Source: Mytilus galloprovincialis (Eukaryota; Mollusca; Bivalvia; Mytilida; Mytilidae). From it: a stretch of DNA of 64,000 nucleotides. Below the pieces are notes generated by a model. It was not told the DNA's origin. It searched no databases and saw nothing but the letters and a program-made list of their open reading frames with translations. The translations under genes and the position numbers were made by a program. The stretch is from positions 60,754,793 to 60,818,792 of the forward strand of contig NC_134840.1 in assembly GCF_965363235.1 (NCBI RefSeq), in the 5' to 3' direction. Numbering within the stretch: position 1 is the stretch's first letter; every line of letters starts with the position of its first letter. Shown here one piece after another: positions 1-10,642 of this stretch.

Positions 1-479
1 TTAATAATAATTGCTTGGTAATGTCACCTTTGGGACCTTGACATTAATGATAAATATTTGATTTGATTTGATTTCTTACAGATTTGTACAAAATGGAATA
101 TATCATATTTGTTGTAATTAATCATTGATACAAACCCTTTTGTGCAAAGCTTACAAGAAAATCAATTTATTCTAGAGATTTCCAGGAAAAAAAACCTAAA
201 AATGAACAACAATAGACAAAAAGACGGAACAAAAATGAAAATAGAAAAGACAAACTAGGCACGGAATGAATCGATGTCTACTTTTTTCACTGCAAACGTT
301 TCTTTTTTTACTTTTTCATGTTTTAATACAAAAATTAAGGAAACATAGTATGTTATTCAGCAGTAGGGATGAATAATATGTTCAAAAATCAGTATATTTA
401 ATTTTAGTCCTCGAGTGACTGTTGCATTCAAAAGTCCTTATTGAAAAAATGATATTTACTAAAATAGGCATAGAAGGAT
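1..479. other. Gene-free edge with a pentamer retroposon tail
   Basis: No coding region. Positions 56-74 are a short run of ATTTG pentamers preceded by TAAATA, the form of 3' tail seen on many LINEs and SINEs; the same kind of tail recurs at about 8265-8290. The body of the retroposon would lie left of or at the window edge, so its family cannot be named. Confidence 0.4.
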
Positions 480-1435
480 ACCAACGGGGGGATTGAGCTG
501 GATTTTTCATAAGATGAAGACATAATCTTTCAATCAGTTGAATTGCGGTTTAGAGCTGGCATGTCAGTATCTGCTAGTAGTACTTTGTTAATTTCCGTAT
601 CATTGTCATTTCGTAAGTTTCTTTTGTTACATACTCTGGCATTGGATTCGGACTTCCTTAATCCTGAGTTTTACTGTGCGTTTTACTATGCTTTGTTTAT
701 ACCACATTGAATAGATATATAGGGGAGGGTTGATATCTCACAAAACATGTTAAACCCTGCTACAGTTTTGCGCCTGTCCCTGTCCCAATTAAGGAGTCTT
801 TGGCCTTTCTTAGTCTTGTATATCTATGTCTTTTTACTTAATATAGATAAAGGAAGATGTGGCATGAGTGCCAAAGAGACAACTCTCCATCCAAATGTGT
901 TTTTCTATGTTGTGATGTTATACTATTGTGTCAGTTTTGGTACCACTAAAACGTTTAATCCCGCTGCAAATGTTTGCACATTTACAATTTATAAAAGTAA
1001 ACCATAATAGGTCAAAGTACGGCATTCAACACAGAGTCTTGGCTCACATCGAAAAACAAGCTATTAAGGGCCCTAAAAATTACTTGTGTAAAACCATTCA
1101 AACGGAAAAATAAACGGTCTAATCTATATAAAAAAAAAAACGAGACACGAGCAACACGTATAAATTACATAAACAAACGACAAAAACTGTACATCAGATT
1201 CCTGACTTAGGAAATGTGCAAACATTTGCAGCGGGATTAAACGTTTTAGTGGTACCAAAACTTATCTCTTTTCTGACACAATAGTATAACATCACAACAT
1301 TTTGTTTAGAGTCAACTGAACTCCGCATGTAGGATTTTCCCACTGTGTAGAAGATAAATTGTTGGTCTTCGGCTGTTTTCTGCTCTTTTGTCGGATTGTT
1401 TTCTCTTTGACTCATTCCCAAGTTCTATTCTCAAT
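480..1435 (+). repeat. Copy of retroelement 3' region, split by another repeat
   Basis: Positions 480-840 are the reverse complement of 8640-8985, and 1306-1435 match the reverse complement of 8417-8560. Together they are a second copy of the non-coding 3' part of the retroelement nested at 8417-11036, in opposite orientation. The two halves are separated by the family B repeat at about 850-1305. No RT-coding sequence of this copy is visible to the left. Confidence 0.6.
850..1305 (+). repeat. Family B interspersed repeat with internal foldback
   Basis: The head (GATGTGGCATGAGTGCC) and body match the copies at 48763-49048 and 61447-62735. Unlike those, about 894-985 carries an inverted copy of the element's own tail, which also lies at about 1207-1300, so this copy can fold on itself. 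Short predicted peptides here are translations of the repeat. The family looks SINE- or MITE-like and non-coding; its class is not established. Confidence 0.6.
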
Positions 1436-1871
1436 TCTATGTTTAAGAAAAATTCATGTAGAAATACATGCTACAATAATACCAAAAAAGATTTTTTTTC
1501 TATATTTGAATTGTTGGATAAGTTATTTTATAGTCTGTATCTTTGACATATCCCACAAACATCATTCTCAATTTTATATTGTTGGAACTCACAAAAAGAA
1601 AAAAACCCACCCGAAAACATTATTTTCTGTCCAAACTGACTTTAAATCGAGCTTTAAAGTTTATGGTAAAGGGATTCAACATGAGGTTCTTATGCAATTC
1701 TCAGATGTAATAAATAATCAAAAGACCATCCATCATCACAATAAGCTTTGCAGATTATGCATATTCAGTCTGAAAAATTCACTATAGTGCATTCACAACT
1801 GCATGAATGGCACTCGAATTAAAGAAGATAAGCTTGCAAACAAATAAGGGCAACGGAAGTATAAAGCTGTT
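1436..1871. other. Gene-free stretch, nothing recognised
   Basis: AT-rich sequence. A 142-codon open frame at 1359-1787 starts inside retroelement-derived sequence, is low in complexity and shows no domain. I see no other structure. Confidence 0.4.
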
Positions 1872-2125
1872 CTAATTCGAATTCATAATTCGAACGAAAG
1901 AACACCATTCCGGGTGATAAGCTAAATCCGAGGGAAACACATCAACTATAAGAGGGAAACAACGAAACGTCAGAAACACTGAAGTGCAAAAAAAAACAAA
2001 AAAACAACCAAAAAAAAACCCCAACAATAATACAACAAACATAGGAACGAACAGTATGATAGCATTTGCCATATTCCTGACTTGGTAGTGGACATTTTAA
2101 GAAAAATAGGTAAAACCTTGGCCAA
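1872..2125 (+). repeat. Family C interspersed repeat
   Basis: It shares the core TGTCATATTCCTGACATGGT, in variant form, with 11990-12130 and 20390-21080, and a reverse-strand relative lies at 19110-19350. Flanking adenine runs are internal to the repeat. Non-coding. Confidence 0.5.
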
Positions 2126-2319
2126 AATTTGAAATTTAATGAAACCAATTATTATATATTTTTTTATTTTCTTCACAATTCCCTATGTTTAATGTACAAT
2201 TAAAATAACCATAAGTTGCGAATAAGAAAACAATCCATATAGCCCATTTAACATAAAGTCCTTTTTTGTTAAATTGAAAAAGATGTTTTACACATTGACT
2301 ATGGTTATGTTTTTATTAC

Positions 2320-2575
2320 CCTAATGTATCACCAGCCCAGTAGTCAGGACTTCTGTGTTAATATGAATTATCATTAACTGTATAACATTAGCGGTATTTT
2401 ACCAAGTTTTAGAAATCATAGTCTCTAATGCTCTTCAACTTCATACTTTATTTGCCCTTTTTAACTTTGTTGATTCGAGCGTCACTGCTAAAACTTTTGT
2501 AGACAAAACGCGTTTATGGCGCAAATACAAAATTTCAATCCTGGTATCTATGATGAGTTTATTTGTATGATTTAC
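2320..2575 (+). repeat. Family D interspersed repeat
   Basis: It contains TTCGAGCGTCACTGCTAAAA and ends CTGGTATCTATGATGAGTTT. The same order of blocks occurs at 3095-3405 and, reversed, at 14035-14175. Non-coding and diverged between copies. Confidence 0.5.
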
Positions 2576-3094
2576 TTCTATGAATAATCGGAGATGTGGT
2601 GTCTACACATATAAAATCTGATGATATAGAAGGCAGTTTGGTCAAGTAAAAAAAGTCAAAACTAAACACCCTTGTGTGTAGCATACTGAATTTCAGAACA
2701 TATCACTTGCTAGATGTGCTTTTCGGGGTTGCGACTTTTTATGTCGGATATAAATTTTTCAAGAAAAGGTATATTAATTGTTAGCGCCTTATCAATACAA
2801 GTGTTATTAGTTCTGGTTGATCATTAATACATCATCATGATGTGGACACGTGCACGTGGTTCGGCGTTACATAATTAAATGAACCAAGGACTGACATTTG
2901 CACTACCTTTTTACTACAACAAAATTCCTATTAGGTCGATGTTTTGACATTTGTTCCTGGTTGATAGTGATTTAAATTCCTTGAAAGGCTGATATTGCAG
3001 AATATGCCACCGTAGCAATGAGTCAAACATTGTTCTGTAGGTCATGTAGTTAAAAAATTATAATATTTCCATGTCTGGCGGACGTTTCGTCTAT
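2576..3094. other. Gene-free stretch, nothing recognised
   Basis: No open frame, repeat or hairpin that I can support. It lies between two family D copies. Confidence 0.35.
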
Positions 3095-3405
3095 GAGCGT
3101 ATCATCAACCAAGTAGTCAGCACTTCGGTGTTGACATGAATATTAATTATGTAATTTTAATAAATTTACTGTTTGCAAAAGTATGAATTATTCGAAATAC
3201 TAAAGATTTTCTTATCCCAAGAATATATAACCTTAACCGTATTCGGCACAACTTTTTTTTGGAATTTTGTATCATCAGTGCTCTTAAACTATGTACTTTA
3301 TTGGCATTCGACTCTTTTCATCTGAGCATCACTGATAAATCTTTGTTGACGAAACGATCGTCTTGTGTATCAAATTAATAGCCTGGTACCTTTTATAACT
3401 TCTAT
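3095..3405 (+). repeat. Family D interspersed repeat, second copy
   Basis: It shares the GTAGTCAGCACTTCGGTGTT start region, the CATCTGAGCATCACTGATAA block and the CCTGGTACC end with the copy at 2320-2575. Confidence 0.45.
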
Positions 3406-5949
3406 TACTGTAGGATTCATATCAAACAAAGATTACAACAAATTATAAACCGTACACTTAAGCCCACTGTTTTCAATTTCAGTTAAAATTGTCTCCAATC
3501 CCTCTTTAAATGTATGAACTATTTGCTGCTGGACCTCAAACAATAACTATATTTGTTCTAAAAAAATGATATTTTGCTACAACCTTTAATACTAGAATAA
3601 CGAAATACAATTTGTTATCGACATGAAAAGAAAAATACAAAACGAAGAATTCAATTTTGATTATAATTAATATAGGACAATCGCTTTGAAAAAATTACAC
3701 CATTCAAGGACCTTTCGTTTTCCACATATTAATACTACGAGTAATTTAAAACAAGTTCAGGGTCGAATCCTATACCGATACCAATAGTATATGCCACCTT
3801 TTACCTACCCTGTACGTTCCGCCTCTGCACCATCAATCGTTGTTTTTTTTTGAGATTGGCAATCTACAAATGTCATAATCACACCTGAACTCAGCCATTT
3901 TGGCTATCTGCAAGGGTCATAATAACACTGAAAATAGTCATTATACAAGGATTTACACTACTTATATCAATCTTTGTTACATATAGTTTATATAATATTA
4001 GTGTTATATTAAAAAAAATCTTTGGGAATTTATAATTTTACTATAACAACTGAGGAACATTAGTAAGAAAACCAGGACGGGTTCAAACAGAAATTTTCAA
4101 AGCAGAGAAAACTGCTCAGATGCCAATATAAATACTTAACATCCAGTATAAAAGAAAGCATAGTCAGGTTAATTCAGTCACGGACTCGCGATATCGAAGC
4201 TGTGTTCTAGTACATGTATGTCTTATACAAATTGTTGGTGTATGAGTTACATATATGTACGATGTTCAAATATTTCCAGGAAACCAATGTGTAAATTGCT
4301 TTTAGTAGATAAATATTAAGTTTTGTTATTTTTCAAGATAGGGTCATTGTATACAATATTTCTGTATTAAATGGACAAAACAATGTCGTCTCATTGATCA
4401 ATTTATCCAAACAAAAGTAACGCATGTGATATGAGAAAACTGTAAGTTGAAACTCATTGCTCTTATTTACAACCCTCTTTTGAACAGAAAACTACAGATT
4501 CCGATAGCTATATGCTAACATGCTGGTACTCTTGGTCTATATGTAGCCCCCCCTCCGAAAATATACGCTGAACCCTACATACCGCATCGCGGCGATACCT
4601 GCCAAAGTTGTGCCATTTCATGACCATTTTTTTGCCATACATTTTGTCCATTTTAGGACCTCATCATTCAATCTTTTTTTTTTTTGCCTTTTATTCTGCA
4701 GTATTTGTCCATTATTTTGTATTCCGCAGGTAAACCCCAATACAATCTAGAAACTCGCTAGTACAACATATCAGTGGTAAAAAAATATGTTATGTCCATT
4801 ATCATTTCTCCTGCTTTAGTGGAACTCCCCTTCGAGCGTTCGCTTTTTCATAAATTAGCAATCTTTACGGCGGAATCGAAAACGGCGACGTCATAATACA
4901 GTTACGACACTATGGCGGCGCCGAGAGCGATGCGTATAAACAATAGTGTGATTTCCCTTTAAGTATAACAATTTTCGTAATCTCAGATGCCTATTATTAT
5001 TTTTTTTATATTTCATAACCCTAAGATTAAGACTTCACATTTTTTGCAGAGTTTTGGAAATATGTAATGACCATAGGATTGACTCTTGTAAATATGGATA
5101 TCTGTACATGTACTTGCAAGTGAATAAGTTTATTATCGATGTTTCTTAGCTTATTTTGACAAAATGAACCATACTTACTGCTAAAAGCGAATTATTATTT
5201 CAATTTTTACTTTCATTAATGATTGAGCAAAAAAAAAAAGAAAGAAAATCAGAATTCAAATTTGTTTGGTATCTCGTAATCAGTACTGAATTCACAGAAA
5301 GTATAACATTATCGATTTTTAGTCTTTCCTTACAGTACTGATATGTACGAGGGTAGAAAACTGAAAACAACACGATTAATAATTTCTTGCGTCCGAAGCG
5401 CTTTTCTGCATTTTCCAAATGTACCAAAAAAACGTGGATAAAAGTACGGTCAGATTGGGACGAATAAACCGATGCAATGAGTAGGGAAGTGGTAAAGAAC
5501 TTTTCAAATGACCTTCTTGGGATGACGAAACACAAAACTTCCGTTTTTAATCAAACATGACCTCCATTTTCAATTGCAGTCCACAATCTGAACTTCATTC
5601 CCATCGACTAACTTTCAGATCAATTTTTTTTTGTCACATTCTGATATCATGTGCGTAGCTATATTTGGCACTGGACGTTAAGTAACTAAACCCTTTTTTT
5701 TTATCATTAATATCCGGACTATTTAAAAAAAAAAAAGCGACATAATTATATTTTTTTTTTGCGTAAAAACATTATTCTATTCAAGATTAATTGTTTTAAG
5801 TAAAACATTTGAAGAAACTATAAGGATATTCGAGCTAAAAGCTTCGATACGCATTTTTTGATAAAATTTCATAAATCAAATAAAACTATGACTAACATAA
5901 TTGATTTGTTTGGTACGGACAATTGGATTTAAATCTTACAAAAAGACAA
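3406..5949. other. Gene-free stretch upstream of receptor 1
   Basis: No gene that I can support. Two things stand out. A GC- and CpG-rich patch at about 4868-4930 (GGCGGCGCCG and a GACGTCA-like CRE half site) is embedded in AT-rich DNA. A fragment at about 5640-5695 contains CACTGGACGTTAAG, the end motif of the repeat at 27400-27722. A 111-codon reverse open frame at 5200-5535 has no recognisable domain and is probably chance. Confidence 0.4.
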
Positions 5950-6007
5950 CTTCAGGTGATTTTTGGACACAGAAATTCACAAGTTGAGAAATTCTTCAAC
6001 CTTACAG

Positions 6008-6413
6008 GTAAATATTTAATGCATTTGATATTTAGAGCTTTATGTTAAAATTTCAGTCAATTCATTTCTAAGATATATTTGATTTTATGTTTGATTTGTG
6101 TCGTCCATTCAAAAAAACAATCCCATACAATTATTTCCTATGAGACGTTTTTCTAGGATATGTATGTCGTAACAGCTAAAACATCCATTAAGCTTATATA
6201 ATATATATGATATTAATATTCAGATGAAAGAGATGTTTTCGATTGAAAATTTCATTATATAATACACGTCACGTTTTCATTTAAATAAAAAACTAACGAA
6301 AAAGAAAAATGAGGATCATTCAAGATATCTAAAAAAAAAAAATCAATTTTACAGGCTGTATAAGTAATTATAAAATCTAATATTTTCGCATTGTTAATTT
6401 TGCTTCTATTCAG
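6008..6413 (+). other. Probable 5'UTR intron of receptor gene 1
   Basis: A good donor (CCTTACAG then GTAAATATTT) at 6008 is followed 406 bp later by a pyrimidine-rich acceptor (TTTTGCTTCTATTCAG) ending at 6413. The acceptor leaves only GAGACGAC before the receptor ATG at 6422. This is the usual design for an otherwise intronless GPCR with a separate leader exon. Prediction from signals only. Confidence 0.5.
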
Positions 6414-6421
6414 GAGACGAC

Positions 6422-7537
6422 ATGAACTTATCACAGGACCAAAAACTCCAGCAATGGAACGATGAACAAGTTCACATTTATATCGGCAACGATGTACTTC
6501 TAATAGTTTATATTTTACTTGGATTAATTGGCAATACTTTAGTGATGATTGTGTACAAGTATAAAATGAAACAGAACGTTGACGATCGGTATTTTATTCC
6601 ATGGCTTGCATTGTTAGATCTCTTGGCTTGCACTTTTAGATGTTCATTTGAGTTTGCAAGAAAAATGAACCCAGTTAACTTTCGCGGATCAGTGTTGTGT
6701 AAATTATGTTGGACTCCAGTTAATATAACTGGACTCTCATCTATAATTCTCTTGTTTGTAATAGCTTTACATAGATATCTAAAGGTGTGTCGACCTTTCG
6801 GAAAACAGATGACATTGTATTGGAAAAGAGTGGCACTAGGATTGACGTTCGGGATTTCTCTCATTCCAACTACTGCATTAGCCTTTTACAATGAAGAAGT
6901 CAAAGTTTACAACTCAGAACTAAATGTAACTGGATTTGTTTGTGAAATTGATATAAATGGTATAGATGCTGGTTTCATCGTACTTATCGTTTTTGCAACT
7001 GTCTTCATCCTTGTAATTATGTGCGGAATGTTATTGCTGAATATTTTAATTGGACGAAAAATTTACAAGCAGATTCATTTTAGAATGAAAATGACTAGGG
7101 TTGATCAGTCAGCCTTTCACAAACCCACTACCAGTGTTGAAATAGATCAGTTACCGTCTGTGTCCGGACAGTTCAGTGAAGACATGTCAAAGTCAGCGAA
7201 CTCGTTTCAGCAGCGAAAGGCTGTGAAAAAAGAAAACATGTCCCACACATTTTCGTACATGTTTATGATGGTTGCCATTGCATTTTTCCTATCATATATT
7301 CCACAGTTTATTATTCTTTTTATGTCACTTGGAAGCGATAACTTGTGGATAGATAAAAGTAAAGCTGAGCTTTCACTTTTGGCGTTTTTTCGAGAAATGT
7401 TCGTCTGGAATAACATTGTTAACCCTGTTATTTATGGATATTATGACAAAAAGTTTAGAGAAAAAAGCATTCATTTGATGAGATGCAATACTTGTTGTTT
7501 GTGTAAATCAAATACTGTTGTTCCTGAAACATTTTAG
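6422..7537 (+). CDS. Class A (rhodopsin-like) orphan GPCR, receptor 1
   Basis: The product is a 371-residue seven-helix receptor of the plasma membrane, inferred to signal through G proteins; its ligand is unknown. TM1 (about 24-46) carries the GN pair at 37-38, TM2 has D66, C93 and C174 are the likely TM3-ECL2 disulphide, and NPVIY at 334-338 ends TM7. The DRY motif reads HRY (117-119) and is followed by LKVCRPFGKQ. TM6 has SYIPQ instead of CWxP. ICL3 is long and Ser/Lys rich (about 213-275), and the C-tail has a Cys cluster (CNTCCLC) suited to palmitoylation. The short N-terminus lacks a signal peptide and has N2 in an NLS sequon. The coding region is one exon. It is closest to receptor 2 and to the pseudogene at 15840-16870. 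The start is the first ATG after the predicted acceptor and aligns with receptor 2. Confidence 0.93.
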   Translation: MNLSQDQKLQQWNDEQVHIYIGNDVLLIVYILLGLIGNTLVMIVYKYKMKQNVDDRYFIPWLALLDLLACTFRCSFEFARKMNPVNFRGSVLCKLCWTPVNITGLSSIILLFVIALHRYLKVCRPFGKQMTLYWKRVALGLTFGISLIPTTALAFYNEEVKVYNSELNVTGFVCEIDINGIDAGFIVLIVFATVFILVIMCGMLLLNILIGRKIYKQIHFRMKMTRVDQSAFHKPTTSVEIDQLPSVSGQFSEDMSKSANSFQQRKAVKKENMSHTFSYMFMMVAIAFFLSYIPQFIILFMSLGSDNLWIDKSKAELSLLAFFREMFVWNNIVNPVIYGYYDKKFREKSIHLMRCNTCCLCKSNTVVPETF

Positions 7538-8378
7538 AATGTAACGTATAATTAATTTTGTATTTGATTCAAGCTAAAATTTTCTAATGCAAATACATGT
7601 ATATAAATAGATGATATTGATCAAAGGTATCGTCAAAATGCTTTATCCCTGTACGAGCAGCAACGACGTGTAATTACGTTTATTCTATTGTGTACAACTT
7701 TTATCATTCAATTTGTTTCTGTGTAAGAAAATTATTTTTACAGCGTTTATCTTAGTTATTTCATCCGAACATACAACAATCAGCAACAATGAACAGAAAT
7801 AAGTTGGCCGGACCAAATAGACAGGAGTGGACGAGAAGGGAATTATAAATTGTACATGTACTCCAATTACAGCAGCAGCGGTATATGAAATAAATATGTT
7901 TCGTACACTCCTTATCTTTTTGATTCCTTGATAGAAGATAGTCATTTACAAACACAAATTATTGCCCAGCGTATAAATTTACCTATCTATGTATTTATTT
8001 ATGTATTTTAATTTAATGAACTATTTTTTTATTTTTTCATTTTTTCATTTATTTATTTATTCATTCATTCATTCATTTATTCATTTATTTTTTTATTCTT
8101 TCATTTATGGGTATTACAATTAAATTTTACTCATTTTGTATTTCATTGTTTATCCATTACTATATATTATAAGGTATAATGTATCATGGTTTATTGTTCA
8201 TTATATTGTATTTGTATCAAACAAGAATTGCTTGTTTATGCCTCTTGTAAGACTTTGTTTGGAAAAATAAATATTTGATTTGAATTTGATTTGATTGGAC
8301 TGCATGAAAGATATAATATACGTTATAAATTAGATTGAAATGATATTATTATAACAAAGACTGAAAGTATATAAAACT
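7538..8378. other. 3' flank of receptor 1 with tetramer tracts and a LINE-like tail
   Basis: Positions about 7978-8108 are an imperfect TTTA/TTCA tetranucleotide microsatellite. About 8120-8295 ends in AAATAAATATTTGATTTGAA followed by further TTTGA units, a retroposon 3' tail like the one at 50-75. A perfect polyadenylation signal for receptor 1 is not obvious close to the stop. Confidence 0.5.
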
Positions 8379-9318
8379 AGAGGCTCTAAAGAGCCTGTGT
8401 CGCTCACCTTGGTCTATGTAAAATTGAGAATGGAAAGGGAGAATGTGTCAAAGAGACAACAACCCGACCATAGAGAATACAACAGCAGAAGGTCACCAAC
8501 AGGTCTTCAATGCAGCGAGAAATTCCCGCACCCGGAGGCGTCCTTCAGCTGGCCCCTAAACAAATATATATACTAGTTCAGTGATAATGAACGCCATACT
8601 AAACTCCAAATTGTACACAAGAAACTCAAATTAAAATTAATTCAAGACTAACAAAGACCAGAGGCTCCTGACTTGGGGCAGGCACAAAAATGTTAAACAT
8701 GTTTATGAGATCTCAACCCTCCCTCTATACCTCTAGCAATGCAGAAAACTAAACGCATAACAATACGAGCATTAAAATTCAGTTCAAGAGAAGTCCGAGT
8801 CTGATGTCAGAAGATGTAACCAAAGAAAATAAACAAAATGACAATAATACATAAACATGATAAACAACATCAGACTACTAGCAGTTAACTGACATGCCAG
8901 CTCCAGACTTCAATTAAACTGATTGAAAGATTATGTCTTCATCATATGAATATCAGGCACAATCCTTCCCGTTAGGGGTTTAGTATCATACCATCATAAC
9001 ATATATGAGAAGAACATAACCCGTGTCATGCCAACAACTGGTTTTTAAATAAATATGTTTAGTTCCGATGCAAAGACCCTATAAGTGAATCAATATTAAC
9101 GCCAAAATATGCAATCTTTAATGACAACAGTATCGTAACTATATCCCTTCTTCATAAGTCTATTTAAAGGTTTTGTTAGCTTCTGAGGTGAATACTGCCA
9201 TTTTTTGTGCTTTATAAAGAATATTTCCATAGAATATTGGATGTGAAATACCTGAACGTATAAGAAGTCTGCATGTTGAGCTATATTTCCGAATGATGTC
9301 CTTATACCGATGATAAAA

Positions 9319-10642
9319 GGAGAAGTATCATTTAGGGCTCTGTGGGCCCAATTATTCCTTCAAAATTAATAAGGGTTATGAGTAAAAACAATGTTACAAA
9401 GTTTTAGATTATATATCAGTCTCGTCAAAAGTTACGTTAATTGTGATATGCAAACCCGTACCAAGCGAGATAACTCGAACTTACCTGTGCATTTGTAGCC
9501 GGAATGCGTTCATATCCGGAAATTTCACCATGATTTTAACCAAATTGGATTTGGCCGCATGCAAGTTACAGAATAATATTCGATAGAGAGTTCTTGAATT
9601 TTATTTGGAAGATATTGGCGTAGTTTCATTTTGTAACTAGCATGCGGCCTCAGTGAAAAATAATAAAATCGCCGTTTTTGTTGTTGTTAAAAAATCCGGG
9701 TAAGTTTTGTAAATTATGTACCGGAAGTAAACAGAGGGTTTTTACGGGTTACACTAATGACTGGACCGAATGACAAGACCAAATGAAAAATGCTAATAAT
9801 TTTTTCATTTCTTTAAGGATTGATCTAAAATTTGAAATATAGTAAGATTTCATCATTTGGTATATAGATTTAAAATAAAAATTAAAAACTTTGATATTGT
9901 AAACTGTATCAATTCAAAACATATGCACCATACTTGTTATTTTAACTATTTGTGCAGTGATTGTTATTAAATTATCCCAGAAATTCTCATTTTATGAAGA
10001 TTTTTACAGTATTTTGCCAAAAAATGACTTTAAAATGCATTCTTATGTATTTTTACAATTTTGATATTTTAAACTGTATCAATTCAAAACATATGCACCA
10101 TACTTGTTATTTTAACTATTTGTGCAGTGTTTGTTATTAAATAATCCTTGAAATCTTCATTTTATGAAGATTTTTACAGTATTTTGCCAAAATATGACTT
10201 TAAAATGCATTCTTATGTATTTTTAAAACTTTGTTATTGTAAACTGTATCAATTCAAAACATATGCCCCAGTCTTGTTATTTCAACTATTTCTGAAGTGT
10301 TTTGTTTTTAAATAATCCCAGAAATCCTCATTTTATGAAGATTTTTGCAGTATTTTGCCAAAAAATGACTTTAAAATGCATTCTTTTGTATTTTTACAAC
10401 TTTGATATTGTAAACTGTATCAATTCAAAAGATATGCACCATACTTGTTATTTTAACTAATTGTTCAGTGTGTGTTATTAAATAATCCCAGACATCCTCA
10501 TTTTGTGTATATTTTTAATGGTTTTTGCCAAAATATGACATTTGACTGCAGTTTAATGTCAATTAAAAACTCTGATATAGTTGTTGGTGTTGTTATATAA
10601 CATATGCATTATTGGATACATTTAACTTGTGTTTAATAAATT
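9319..10642. mobile_element. 1.32-kb insertion with 20-bp target duplication
   Basis: The 20-bp sequence TCCTTATACCGATGATAAAA occurs at 9299-9318 and again at 10643-10662, on either side of 1,324 bp foreign to the retroelement. Removing the insert and one copy restores a continuous RT/3' region. The insert contains the 170-bp tandem array at 9880-10590 and an inverted pair around GCATGCGGCC/GGCCGCATGC near 9554 and 9640. There is no poly-A tail on either strand and no coding frame. A long target duplication points to a target-primed mechanism rather than a cut-and-paste transposon. Confidence 0.6.
9880..10590. repeat. Tandem repeat, 170-bp unit, about four copies
   Basis: The block AAACTGTATCAATTCAAAA begins at 9901, 10071, 10241 and 10412, giving steps of 170, 170 and 171 bp, with a decayed fifth unit to about 10590. 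Units also share ATGACTTTAAAATGCATTCT. It lies wholly inside the 1.32-kb insertion. Confidence 0.85.

Noticed and set aside
1359-1787. 142-codon forward frame
   Set aside because: It begins inside retroelement-derived sequence and has low complexity and no domain.
5200-5535. 111-codon reverse frame upstream of receptor 1
   Set aside because: Looked plausible in length, but there is no recognisable motif, homologue in the window or splice context; probably chance in AT-rich DNA.
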